Source: Blakeslea trispora
Taxonomy: Eukaryota > Mucoromycota > Mucoromycetes > Mucorales > Choanephoraceae
Direction of reading: 5' to 3'
Assembly (NCBI GenBank): GCA_025331445.1
Contig: JAIWNE010000001.1
Span: 496,001-560,000, forward strand
DNA: 64,000 nt
Part shown: one piece after another, positions 11,519-24,559 of the stretch
Numbering within the stretch: position 1 is the stretch's first letter
Layout of the letters: each line of letters starts with the position of its first letter
Notes under the pieces: generated by a model
What the model saw: only the letters and a program-made list of their open reading frames with translations
Databases searched by the model: none
What the model was told of the DNA's origin: nothing
Position numbers and translations under genes: made by a program

Positions 11519-12581
11519 GGTGGAAAAAGAACGAAGAGTAAAATGTTGTTGTAAAAGAGATAAACGAGCAGGAAAAAAAGTCATCTTTAAAATTTACTTT
11601 GCAAAAGATCGATATAAAAATATATGCCATCATTCCATCACTTTGCTGAAAAATTGGTCAACTGTTTACACTTGATTGGCTGAATCCTAAAGAATAGCTT
11701 AGTCAGCTTTCTGAGCCATATGGTCACAATCGACACGATCATATTTTCATCGGGCGTCTTTCTTTCTTTTTGAGTACGGACTGGATGACCGAGAGAAATA
11801 CAATGCTTTCTTTTTGAGGAATGAAAAGCTGAGAAACAGTTTAAAAAGTGTTGTATGGCTTGCATACTAAGCTCTATTTCCTTCAACAGACTAAAGAATA
11901 CATAACTGCTAAATTTAACTTAAGTTATTATGAATTTAAAGGCTTAAAAAATGAAAAAGGAGGAATACACACTACTTGCGTTAACACTACCAATGACTTG
12001 CGCAAAAAGAGCTTAGTCCAATATTCAGCTTTAAACAAAAAAAGAAATTTAATGACAGCAATGAGAGCTGGTGTAACAACTTGTAAGCCAATTAAAAATA
12101 GTAGATAAAAAGTTTTTCCTCTTTTTTTTTTTTTTACAACAACCTGGTTTTTTTTTCCAACACTGCATAAACTACATTGAGACATGTAGAAAGTGCGATC
12201 ATGGCCATTTAATTACAGAAATTTGTTGCATAAAAGAAAAAATTGAGATTACCACAAGATTTGCAAGAAATCTCTAAAAAGAATAAGAACAACATGGCTC
12301 ACTATGTGTTGCTCCTAAATGACTGCTTACTTGACCTGCTTAAACAGAACCTTATAAAAGTTGATAGACCATATAACTGTTTCCCATACAATGAATCTTA
12401 CGCTTTTTATTGGTATTGTATCGGTGTGTAGGTCCGGATGCATGTTTGGTTCAATAGCCCATGCTAAAATTTTCAGAAAGTTTAGATTTTGGCGCGATTA
12501 CGCGAGTATCAGATGACAGCGAAACAATGAAAGTTTTGTGTAATAAAACAAGTTACTTTTTTTTTTGTCTGCGTCTAATCC
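11519..12581. other. intergenic, AT-rich, no supported gene
   Basis: Only short overlapping ORFs in several frames (60-90 codons, rich in Lys, Phe and Leu) are present. A minus-strand stretch around 11930-12210 encodes hydrophobic residues, but frames break at A/T homopolymers and no family is recognised. It probably holds the promoter of msrA on one side and old degraded sequence on the other. Confidence 0.5.
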
Positions 12582-12701
12582 CTAATTGTTGCTTTCAAAG
12601 CTATAGCTCATCTCTTGTTTTTTAGAGGAACTCTTTTGCACCATAAGAACACCAGCCAATAGCACACATGTAAATATACCCAAAAAAAGCAGCCTGTTCA
12701 T
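12582..12701 (-). CDS. possible 39-residue single-pass membrane micropeptide
   Basis: ATG at 12701, stop at 12582. The frame gives a short basic start (MNR), a hydrophobic stretch of about 18 residues (residues 4-21, LLFLGIFTCVLLAGVLMV), then a polar Lys/Ser/Glu-rich tail. The pattern looks like a signal anchor. The ORF is short enough to arise by chance and could also be an exon of an unrecognised gene. It is included only as a candidate; the region lies just upstream of the divergent farnesyl diphosphate synthase promoter. Confidence 0.2.
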   Translation of the reverse strand: MNRLLFLGIFTCVLLAGVLMVQKSSSKKQEMSYSFESNN

Positions 12702-12877
12702 CAATGTTAGAATCAATATCAGATCTTTTGTCCCTTTTTCAAAATCTGATTTATTTACTTCTATTTGATTGGCTAGTCAGCTACACAAAAAATCCCCCTC
12801 CTCTTGCTCCTAAGTTTAAAAAATAGTCTATTTCTGTCCTCTTTTTGTTTTTTGTTTATTCGCGTTTATAATACAAC

Positions 12878-14242
12878 ATGGTTGCTGTCAAGTTACAAAA
12901 GGAAGAAAACAGACAAGCTTTTCTCAAGGTTTTCCCTACTCTTGCTGATGAGGTACTTGCTGAACTTCGCAAGTATAACATGCCCGAAGACGCTTATGAA
13001 TGGACCAAGAAGGTAAATAACAATAATAATATAAAAGAGAGAGAGAGATGAGGCTAAATGAACTGGATGACAGATGCTCTACTACAATGTTCCCGGTGGT
13101 ATGCATACATAGAGTTGACAGAGTAAATCCAAGTTAGATCGTAACATAAAAACAATAGGTAAATTGAACCGTGGTATCTCTGTTGTTGATACTGTCCGTA
13201 TTCTCAAGGGTGATTCCGCTACTGAAGATGATATCTTCAAGGCCACTGTTTTGGGTTGGTTGATTGAATTCGTAAGTTTGGATGATTGTTTCTTTCCGAG
13301 AAAGAGAGACAGAGAATTAACGATACAATAGCTTCAAGCCTTCTTCTTGGTTTCTGATGATATTATGGATGCTTCCATTACTCGTCGTGGTCAACCCTGT
13401 TGGTACAAATCTGAAGGTGTTGGCATGGTTGCTATTAACGATGCTTTCATCCTCGAATCTTGTATCTATATCTTTTTGAAGAAATACTTCAAGAAGACTG
13501 ACTATTACATTGAATTGGTTGAATTGTTCCATGAAGTTACCTTCCAAACTGAACTTGGCCAACTTTGTGACCTTATTACTGCCCCTGAAGATGATGTTGA
13601 TTTGAGCAAGTTCTCTGTCAAGAAGTAGGTTGCGTAGATAAAAAAACAAACTGGATAGGCACTCATCTTTTGTGTGTGTGTTTATAGGCATCAATTCATT
13701 GTTATCTACAAGACTGCTTATTACTCCTTCTACCTCCCTGTTGCCTTGGCTTTGCATATGGTAAAGATTTATATATATACATGAGAAATATGAGTACAGG
13801 ATATCTAAATGTGTATCATTAGGTTGGTGTCAAGGATGAACAAGCTTTCAAGCAAGCTCATGATATCTTGATTCCCTTGGGTGAATACTTCCAAGTTCAA
13901 GATGACTATCTCGACTGTTATGGTTCCCCTGAAGTGATTGGCAAGATTGGTACCGATATTATGGACAACAAGTGTTCTTGGTTAATCAACCAAGCCTTGG
14001 CCAAGGCTAACCCTGAACAACGTAAGGTTCTTGATGAAAACTACGGTAAGAAGAATGCTGAATCTGAAGCCAAGGTGAAGCAAATCTATGTCGATCTTGA
14101 TATCGAAGGCACCTATAAGGCCTATGAAGAAAAGTCATTTAATGACTTGAATGCTCTTATTGACCAATTGGACGAATCTGTTGGTATCAAGAAGATGATC
14201 TTTACTGAATTCATGGACAAGATCTACAAGCGTACTAAATAA
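12878..14242 (+). CDS. ERG20: farnesyl diphosphate synthase (352 aa)
   Basis: Exons 12878-13012, 13074-13098, 13159-13271, 13332-13624, 13688-13760 and 13823-14242 (1059 nt). It condenses IPP with DMAPP and then GPP to make farnesyl diphosphate for sterols, quinones, dolichols, prenylated proteins and, in Mucorales, carotenoids and trisporic acids. The first aspartate-rich motif DDIMD falls at residues 100-104 and the second, DDYLD, at 240-244, the same positions as in yeast Erg20, and the length is identical. Phe95-Phe96 before the first motif are the chain-length residues of farnesyl synthases, which argues against a geranylgeranyl synthase. Exon 2 is only 25 nt. The C terminus KIYKRTK is the usual basic end. 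Confidence 0.96.
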
Positions 14243-14405
14243 GCCCCTAATTCCTTACTTTACCCCCTCCTTCTTTTCTTTAATCGTTTATAATAACAAT
14301 AAAATCATTTTCTGAGTGTAATAGAAAGAAATCAAGGCTCTTTTATTATTTTATTAACATAAAGCGAAAACGTAAAAAAAGAAACAGGTGTGCTTATAAG
14401 ATTCT

Positions 14406-15552
14406 TTAGACTGCATCTTCCCAGTCTCGATGAGCTCTCTTTCTTCCATTGTTTGTACCATAAAGCAATTCATTCTCGTCCGTTGTAGGATTAGGGATTG
14501 GACCTGGTGCACCTGCAGTGGGTGGATATGCATTAAAGTTGGACATACTATTGTTGTACAAGAAGGCACTCATGGCAGCAGGGTCCATGTTCATAGCACC
14601 AAACAAGCTGGCAGAATCAAAAGAGGGTCCTGTGTTACCCAGGTAAGACGGTTGTGCAGGCGCTGATGCCTGTGTATGAGGTAACTGAGATGGGTGAGGT
14701 GGATGATGAGGATGATGTGGTTGCTGAGAGTGGTGATGGTGCTGCGATTGTTGCTGTTGTGGTGATGAAGTTAAACCAAAGAGATCGTTTGAATTCAAGA
14801 AGTTGGGGTATGAAGCAGTGTTAGGATTGTTGGCGGAGGATGGCGCTGAGGTAGGTAGTGCTCCAGTTGCATTGGGGGCTGTGTTGGCAAAATTGCTTGG
14901 ATGACCAAAGCTATTGTTGAAAGAGTCGGGATAGGAAGATGAGTTGGTGGGGAAGGAGGATGGATTGTTGGTATTGGGAGGTGGTGTATTTGTGTTAGAA
15001 CTGGATCGGCCGGAAGGATCAAACATGGTGTACATACGGCTGTCATGATTGTTGAGATCGAATCCCATGTCTCTAAGAAGCATTTGATTCATGTCACCCG
15101 TTGCACCACCAGCACCAACAACAGATGGTTCAGCTCCAGCTTGGGGTCCACTCATATTAAAGTTCATCAGACCAGTGGGATCGTTCATGAACAGGTCAGA
15201 AGAGCCCATCATCAAGTTGGGATCATTGTACAGAGATGTTGGATTAGCAGCAGCGGTAGGTGGCTTGTGCATTTGCTGGCCAGCAGCAGCAGTATTATTA
15301 TTGTTGTTATTGTTGTTGTTTTGTGGTGCATTGGGTGATGAAATGACAGGTGAAGTATGTTGTAAGGAAGAGGGCTGGAACATGGGTGTCAATTGTGAAG
15401 GCATACGCATATTGACTGAAGAGCTTTGCGACTGAGGTGAGTTCATCAGTGTATGTTGAGATTGAATAGAAGGTGATAGTGAGCCTGGATAAGATAAGTT
15501 GGATGGAGGCTGTTGTGTTGGTTGTGGTTGTAATTGCTGTTGCTGCTGCTGC

Positions 15553-15586
<34 letters not shown>

Positions 15587-17948
15587 GATTTATTGACTGT
15601 GTAGATTGTGTCGAGTTGATACTCTGAGAATCAAAGACGGCAGGATGGAAGACAGATGAGATAGACTGTTGATTGATAGAGTCTTCATTGACAGGAGGCA
15701 GATCGTTCAAGTCAGAAGACAGATTGTTCTTCTTCAAAAAGCCTTCTATGCTCTCGATAATCTCACACACCTTCACCATGTAGATAAGAGGCGATTTCTT
15801 GAGTACATTGGCAGTAATAATCAAGTTACGTTGAGCCAAGCAAGAGACTTCTTTTTCGTTTGAAAACGCGTTCACTTGATGAATAGTCACACTCGCAATA
15901 ATGCCATCCATAGCATAAAAGAATTGACACCAATTCAAATGAGCAGCATAGATGCTCAACATGCGTGTGATCAGATTGGCTGCTTTCGTACAGATATTCA
16001 GAGACAAGAGAGCCACAGGTGTGGCTGTTTGATCTTGTTTAGGCAAGAAAAATTTGTGTAACATAATCCAAGTGGTTTGATATTGAATGTTAAGAATCAG
16101 ACAAGCTTCGTCTCGGAAAGAGCCTGTCTTTTGAAAAAGACCCGACTGATCGTCAAAATGAAGATCATTGGGTAATTCACTCATCCAGTTAGTCAATGCA
16201 TTCTCTAGTCTTGAGATAGCAGACAAAAGTGACTGTCCAGATTGCTCTGAGGGTAAATGCTTAGTAATGTCTTTGCGAATACGCATCAGCTTGATGGAGT
16301 AGACAGTAAAGTGAATACGATAGCCTGTTTCATCATCTTCATGCTCTAGACGAACAGGATAATCAAGGTCACAATCCTTGTCATCGACCATAGTCGGACG
16401 ATTCGATTCCAGGGCAGCACAGAGATCAAGCCAGTAAGCAGACCACCAAAGGCGTTTGTTGGTCTCACGTTGTTTCAAATCAGCAGACATATGCTCCTTC
16501 TTGTGGAACTTGAGATCTTGTGCCATACGGATAGCCAAACCAATATAAAGATACGCTAGACTAGATCTTTCTGAGCTTAATTGATACATGTACAAGTTAA
16601 GTAAAGCATGGATTGTGTTTGGACTGCTGATATCGAAACATTTTTTAAGTAGCTGACGCGCGTTTTTAAAATAAACTTCTCCCATAGTGGCTGTGTTGCT
16701 AGGTGATAATTCAGCTACATTATGATTGGCATGATGATAGATGCAACCATGTTTAGATATCCAAGCATTGATAGAGTTGGACAATAAAGGATCTAATCCT
16801 TCATCCGACATGTATTTCTGCATAAACATGTCTTTGTCTACAATTTGATAAGCCAAAAAGCAGGTATGATAGCAAGTGTGCATCAAACTATCGAGCGCTT
16901 CCTTTGGCAATGTATCATCTGTTGACTTCTTTTCTTGTAAAATCTTTCTAGCTTCATTTTCGTCTACTTCCCACAAACGGCCTCCTTTGTCACTACTGTA
17001 ATCCATCATGGTTGTGTTGTCCAGATAGTTTCCGTTACCAAATGCTCTTCGGTTGGGCTTTGATTGGCGTCTGTTACCTGCATTTTGGTTTGATTGTGCT
17101 CCTAGGCCAACACCGCCTAGGTTGCTGTTTCCTGTGACTCCAATATTGCTGTTATTGTTGTTGTTGGCATGATGATGACTGCCTGATATACCAGAGGAAG
17201 GGGAAGTATCAGGGTTGAACAAACTCGTGGTAGACTCGTTGTTGATGTTCAGTTGACTGATACCATTCAGCAAAATACGATAAAGATCTGCTACACTAGC
17301 AATATTGGTGTCAATGCGAAGACCTGAAGGAGAGAGCGATAGTTTCCAAGTCACTGATTGTTCCGAGCCTGAGGTGGCAAGCGCCATATTATGTGCTGGG
17401 TTAGCATCCATCATCAGGTTACTCGGCATGGTGTGACCAGAGCCGTCCATGATAACAGTGTCGTCGTTTGCTGCGGAAACAGAAGAGGTAGTAGACGAAG
17501 AAGCAAAAGGGTGCAAGTTGTTTTTCATCATGGCAAGTTCTGATTGCATCTTTTGCATCCGTTCCTTCAATTCTTCAACGTGATTTCCAAGTTGGTCAAA
17601 CGCATGTCCATCGACTCGGCGAGGTGGGGTGGCATAACTACAAGGTAAACCTGCAATAGCACAACGTCCACACGTTGGCTGAACAAAATCACATTTGACT
17701 TTCTTTTTACGACAACGAATACACTATAAAAAAAAAGTATTTTTTCGCCCCAAAATAAAAAAAAAAACGAAAATTGATGCGTAAAAAGAAAGGGTAAACA
17801 TGAGTTGATTGTAAAAGATGAAACAAGTGTATGTGTTATTTACAGCTAGACTGGATCGAGGTCTTTTTGGCCTTGCTTGTTCAGGTTGCTTTTGTTGCTG
17901 TGATGAACCATTATTACTGCTGTTCTCTGCAGAAAACACAGAAGACAT
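14406..17948 (-). CDS. Zn2Cys6 fungal transcription factor with Gln/Asn-rich tail (1140 aa)
   Basis: Exons 17844-17948 and 14406-17723; intron 120 bp. Start ATG at 17948 follows an AT/TC-rich leader. The splice joins a basic PKRPRSSLA stretch to a perfect binuclear cluster, C-x2-C-x6-C-x6-C-x2-C-x6-C at residues 36, 39, 46, 53, 56 and 63, followed by a linker and short coiled coil (VEELKERMQKMQSEL). The middle (about residues 290-690) is the fungal-specific transcription factor domain, with LYMYQLSSERSSLAYLYIGL, RLWWSAYWLD and DLDYP-type motifs. The C-terminal third is low complexity, with long Gln, Asn and His runs. A DNA-binding regulator is certain; the target pathway is not visible. The neighbour PFKFB gene is on the same strand but has its own promoter. 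Confidence 0.92.
15534..15588. repeat. CAG/CAA trinucleotide tract (polyglutamine coding)
   Basis: Run of mixed CAG and CAA codons on the minus strand encoding about 18 consecutive glutamines in the Zn2Cys6 factor, continuing into QPQP-type repeats. The interrupted codon mixture would limit slippage, but length variation between isolates is likely. Confidence 0.9.
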
Positions 17949-18358
17949 TATTGTTGATTTTTTTGATTTTCTCGAGATAAATAGACAAAGAGAAGGGGGG
18001 AGGGGAGATGTATCTGTATCTCGAAAAAGAAAATGAAGAGAGAAAAAAAATAAAGAAAGAGCGAGAAGGAAAAAAAAAGAAGAAAAAGGGAAACATATAC
18101 AATTCAAAACCCCGCAATATGAGGGCGATCTGGACTCAAATTAGCTTTTTTTTTCTTATAGACCAAATGAAGCTTGAGATTTACTGAAAAAAAAAAAAGG
18201 TTGATCTGTAGGTATTGGTACCTGACATACTTACATAGGTTTAAATGTATATGAAATCGCATCTGCTAAGTCGATATAGATACACATAAACATGAACATG
18301 TTTCATGTTGAACCTGTGTCTGTCTGGACAATTCTCTCAAACAATGTGGACAAATAAG

Positions 18359-18800
18359 CTATAATTCGGCATTTCCTTTCAAGTAGTTGCTTTCTTTTTT
18401 AAGCGCTTTTTGATGCTTGCTTTGAGCAAATTCACCACCTGCTTGCTTACTCTTTTTTTTTTTTGACTTCAAAAGCCTTTTCCTCGAAACGTTTGATTTC
18501 TTCTTCTCGGTTTGTTACTTTTCCTTTTCATATTCTCTCTTCCAAATGCAAAGTAGAAATAGGCTTGGTCAATGCTGTGTCCTTGCCCTCAAAAAATAAA
18601 TTGTATATTCAGAGTTGGCTATACTATTTGGCAATTGAGTATCTGGAAACAAACAAACCTTCTAAGCTGTTGTTCCGATGATCCCATAACCCTTTCTTTT
18701 TTTTCAAAAGGTTTCTCTTTATTATTACTGTCTCTATTAGAATAAGTGGGTCCATATTTTTTAAGTGAAGCAATGTATGGCGCAGACAAGAATGTAGCAC
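18359..18800 (-). pseudogene. decayed gene fragment with lysine/glutamate-rich C terminus
   Basis: On the minus strand one frame from about 18587 reads KDTALTKPISTLHLEER, hits TGA at 18528-18530, then continues in the same frame to a natural-looking end (EEEIKRFEEKAFEVKKKK, EFAQSKHQKALKKE, stop at 18359). Around the TGA the neighbouring frame would give EYEKEK, so two small deletions that together restore frame would explain the break. Upstream, 18620-18800 has an open stretch with CPNC and KKYGPTYSN in another phase. I do not recognise the family. It may be a pseudogene, or a gene with introns I failed to place. It lies between the Zn2Cys6 factor and PFKFB and overlaps neither coding region. 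Confidence 0.3.
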
Positions 18801-18802
18801 AA

Positions 18803-20633
<1,831 letters not shown>

Positions 20634-22798
20634 TGTCAAATACACGTAGAAGAAAAATAGATAAGTAAATCGATAGAAAGAAAAAAAAATGGCTTTCACA
20701 CTAAAAAAAGAAAAATTTAATTTCTTTAGTGATGAAATTAATTTTAGTGTGCTTTTTTCCATGCACTAAACACGATTGAGGTGAGATTTGGCTGCTTTTG
20801 CATCAGTGTAATTAAATTAATTCTTCTTGACTAACTGATAAGCTTATGTAAAGCGTAATTGGGCTTTTCTTTCACAAGTGGATCTAAAAGGGCTGTCTGA
20901 CAATGACACTAACATTGTATCTATTTCGAGAGTCATCAGGCATTCATGTTCTTGAAAGCAGCTATAAAGAGATTGACTCAATGTATCCTATCATGTAATG
21001 AGTGTAGAATTTCGCTGTCTATATTTTGCAAAATTGCATGCTTTATTTCAAGCCCCAAACTCATATATGTTTATGTCTTTGAAACATTGGAAGGGACAGC
21101 AGACCTAATGAAACGATTTGAAACTCTTTAAAGGTATGACGGTCTTTCTTGAGAAGGCGTATAGTTTCTGATAGTGTTGATCGCAAGAGGCTCAAACTAG
21201 ACTCATTTCTTAATAACAGTAATTGAAATACAGGATGAGCTTTACTGCTGCTATAAATCTTCTTCTTATATTAAAAGGAGTGACAGGCATAAAAATAGAA
21301 TTGATGTTTCCATTCTCTTACAGTTGCATCCATCAGATGAAGTAGAGGTTATTCTGCCCGTGCAGCGTCTACCTTACAACATGATTATCGGATGAACCCC
21401 TGCTCAAAAGGAGTCACAGTTACTTCATCATCATCTTTGTGATTAAATCTACATACCATAGCACTTTATTGGAGGAGAACTAGGCAATTTACCAAAGGCA
21501 ATCCACAACCACTATGTTAGTCGTATGCAGCAGTCCAATGAAAAAAGCCGCCTGACCAAAAAATAACCTCTTTAAGTATGCCCTCTAAAAAGAACTTAGC
21601 CTAGTCATACCCGTTAGTCCGCGTCTATCATCACAGCAACCACTAAGAATCGAGCCTTATTAAGGAACTCGGCCAAGCCTTAAGCTGCCTGAAGACAGAC
21701 GTACTATATTGGGGTTACGATAAAGAATCTAAAAAAAATGAGAAGGACAAAAGGACCCTTTTTTATACTTTTTCAGGGATTGAAATTTCTCTCAGAAAAA
21801 TTGGATTTTGTTTTTCGTTGGCAGTCTCGATGATGTAATACATACATTCACGACAAATCTAAATTATCTCTCTATTTCTCTTTCCTTTTTCTTTCTTTAC
21901 CAAAGGAAAAAAAAAAAGGCATCAAGTAAAGTGTTGCAAAGACTCTTTGCCCTAGTTTATGCCGCTGGTAAGCTTTTGTTATCAACTCCTCTATAATTAA
22001 TGTGATACATAACCATCATCCGAAATATGCGGAGCAATGCTGGGTTTCGCTGCATTACAGAAAAGTGCACCTCAATAGGTGATATGCTTTTATTCCTACT
22101 ATTTGTTGTAATGCTACTCATGACATTGAACGCTTTATGACAATTTTTTTTATAAGAGCGCTTCTGCTTCTTCTCCAAGCCTCTTATGAAGCTCAATAGA
22201 AATGGTTTGTGATGGCCTGACCTAAACAAGAATTTTGGCCGAACTGCAATAGAAGTAATCATTAGCAACGAAGCCTCAATTACACTGTTTTGGCTGCAAA
22301 TACCATGATAAACTATATAACATTACTGGATCTTGAAATTATGGGAAAAGTTTAATTATCTTGCTGCAGATCAACAAACAAAGGAAAAGGAGTCCCGGAA
22401 AAATAAAGGGGTAAAATTGAGTTAAGCACTTTGATTTACCTTGCCTGGAAAATTCTCTAAACTTAATCATTGTGTATATTTTCTTTGGCTGTTGTAACAG
22501 ATTTGTACAAACAGAGGAATGCCCTATTGTTGATCTCAATAAAACAATAAGCAGCTCAGATATTGTGTTAGAGAGAAGACACAGAATATCAATATATGTT
22601 GATTGCAAGACAGTGATTGATAGCCTTACTCGTTGAAAAGCAAGATAATAGTCTTTAGAGTGTATTTATTGTATCGTAAAAAGAAATGCATTAGACCAAA
22701 AAGGACTATCTAGAAGAGAAATTTACTTGGATCATCAACCAGCATGATAAGCCAGTTATGCAATAAATTAAAAGAAAAGAGTATAGATACAAACAGCA
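20634..22798. other. 2.2-kb intergenic region with hairpin and degraded sequence
   Basis: No gene is supported. Near the left end is an inverted repeat (20697-20751). Around 21480-21680 the minus strand gives readable but stop-interrupted peptide (for example FLNKARFLVVAVMIDAD followed by stops), which looks like an old decayed coding or transposon remnant of unknown family. The rest is AT-rich with small chance ORFs. Confidence 0.5.
20697..20751. repeat. short inverted repeat (hairpin)
   Basis: Outer arms CACACTAAAA (20697-20706) and TTTTAGTGTG (20742-20751) are perfect; an inner pair TTAATTTC/GAAATTAA extends the stem. It lies 64 bp beyond the PFKFB start codon, so it may sit in its promoter or 5' UTR, or be a tiny foldback remnant. 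Confidence 0.7.
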
Positions 22799-24081
22799 TT
22801 ATTTCTTGGCAGTCGAGACAATAGCAGTGACTTCATTTTCTTTCACTTTCTCTTGGAAGAGATCGAGCCATGACTTCACCTTTTCGTAGACCATGAATGT
22901 TACAGCTTGACCTGGAGCTACTCTCAACAATCTAGGTGTCAAACCCTTATAGAAAGCCCTTGGGCCTTCCTTACTCATGATCTCAGTTGTCACAACCTTG
23001 AATCGTTCCCATCCAGAGCCAGTAGCAGAAGACTTCTGGATACGAGTCTTGATGGTATCGATGGGGGCGTTTGAAAGAGGGCCTACAGACAAAACAAAAG
23101 AGAGCAGAAGATCAATAAATAAATATGCATGAATAATGGTTGAATTAAATTCTTACCCATTGCACCAGAGACACCACCAAGAATCAAATGTTGATAGGAA
23201 GGAAGCTCTTCTAGGTTTTGGTATCGTTTGGCGTATCGCTTGAATTCTTGGTAAGCAGTAAAGTTGGCAGCTTGATTAGTAGCTATAGAATGATAAAGAT
23301 CAGTACAGGTGACTTCAATTCACAAAAGAGACCAACCTTGTCGTAGAGCGGTTAGTGTGACACCCTTGTACAGAGCACGAACTCCTTCTTCGCGAACGAT
23401 AGTATAAGCAGCATGAGGGGCATTACGATACTTTGGAATATCCATAGGATCGGCCATAGAATGACGCTGGGCCTAAAAGCAGATGCATATATTAAAACAT
23501 AACCTCCTATTTAAACATGTTTGTCTCAATTTACCTGAAGACGAATCTTAATGAGATCCATAGGAGACACGACCATCACTGCTTCAGTTGTACCAGCAGC
23601 AAGACCAGCTATATTTCATGATTGAGAAAAAAAAGGGGAAAAAATAACCTCTTTTTGTCTTACTTACCCAAGAATACAGCAGTTGTGCTCACGTTTCCAC
23701 TTTCATCAGCCATCCATGACTTGTAGAGTTCAAAAGAACTGAAACGAATAGCCATTTTAGGGACGATACCAGAGACAACAGCACCTAAACCTTTATATAA
23801 AGCCCAGAATGATTCGTTTCGAATGATTTTGGCACCAACGCCGATGAAACCAAGAGGCTTGCCCTATAGATGATGATGTGTCATTGCGTGTTGCTTATTT
23901 GTGATTGAAAAAGATCCAAACTTACACTTGCTCCTCTAGCACCGTTCTTTGATAACTGCATTCTGACTTTGATTGTATCAAGAGGGTGACAAGTACATGC
24001 TTCCATAAAACCAGCTGCACCACCAGCAACAAGATGTGTAAGAAGAGGTGTTTTCTGTTTGCCGTCACCGTTTTTGCTCAT
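22799..24081 (-). CDS. SFC1: mitochondrial succinate/fumarate-type carrier (323 aa)
   Basis: Exons 23926-24081, 23668-23863, 23535-23608, 23337-23472, 23157-23282 and 22799-23082 (972 nt). Mitochondrial carrier family, inner membrane, three repeats each with a PxDxxK/R signature: HPLDTIKVRMQL, SPMDLIKIRLQ and APIDTIKTRIQ. The order and flanking text (HLVAGGAAGFMEACTCHPLD, AGTTEAVMVVSPMD, TNQAANFTAY) match yeast Sfc1/Acr1, which exchanges cytosolic succinate for matrix fumarate and is needed for growth on C2 compounds; length equals the yeast protein. All five introns are 54-74 bp. The gene is divergent from the Sel1-repeat gene with 478 bp between starts. Substrate is inferred from similarity only. 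Confidence 0.92.
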
Positions 24082-24559
24082 GTTGATCGATGATAAGTTC
24101 TAGTGTAATAAAAGAAGGAAAAAGAACAAGAACAAGCGTTAATTGAAAACATGCAGAAAACTGTATTTATAGCATAATAAGAATTAATTTTCATGTGCTT
24201 CATTCACACACCTTGGAGGCCAATCAAAGGGTATTTACATAAAAGCAAATGCGGGGTAGTAGGGACTCACCGGAAAGTATCACATGCAGTTGCTCTCTTA
24301 GCTGTGTAACTTGTTGAAGACATAGGATAAATGTGCTGACCGAGTGATATTCGCACAGCCGTCTAAATAATTACTCGACATTGATCTCCGGTCATTTCCG
24401 CCTCATTTAATGAAGCCCTTCCCACGATGGATATCCTCTATCATTTTAAAATAGACCAATCAAAGAATGGTAAAAAGTAGTACAACAAGTCAATTGTCGG
24501 TGCACGCTCTTTTTATTCTATGAATATTTTCCTTTTGTCCTTCTTGTGATCACATAAAA
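24082..24559. promoter_or_regulatory. shared divergent promoter region
   Basis: The 478-bp gap between the starts of the SFC1-like carrier (-) and the Sel1-repeat protein (+). It is AT-rich near both starts, with a more GC-rich central part (about 24190-24430) containing CCGGTCATTTCCGCC-like sequence. No regulator site can be named with confidence. Confidence 0.4.

Noticed and set aside
21480..21680. Peptide-like minus-strand reading with stops, resembling a transposon remnant
   Set aside because: There is no recognisable reverse transcriptase or DDE motif and no repeats flank it, so no element is called.
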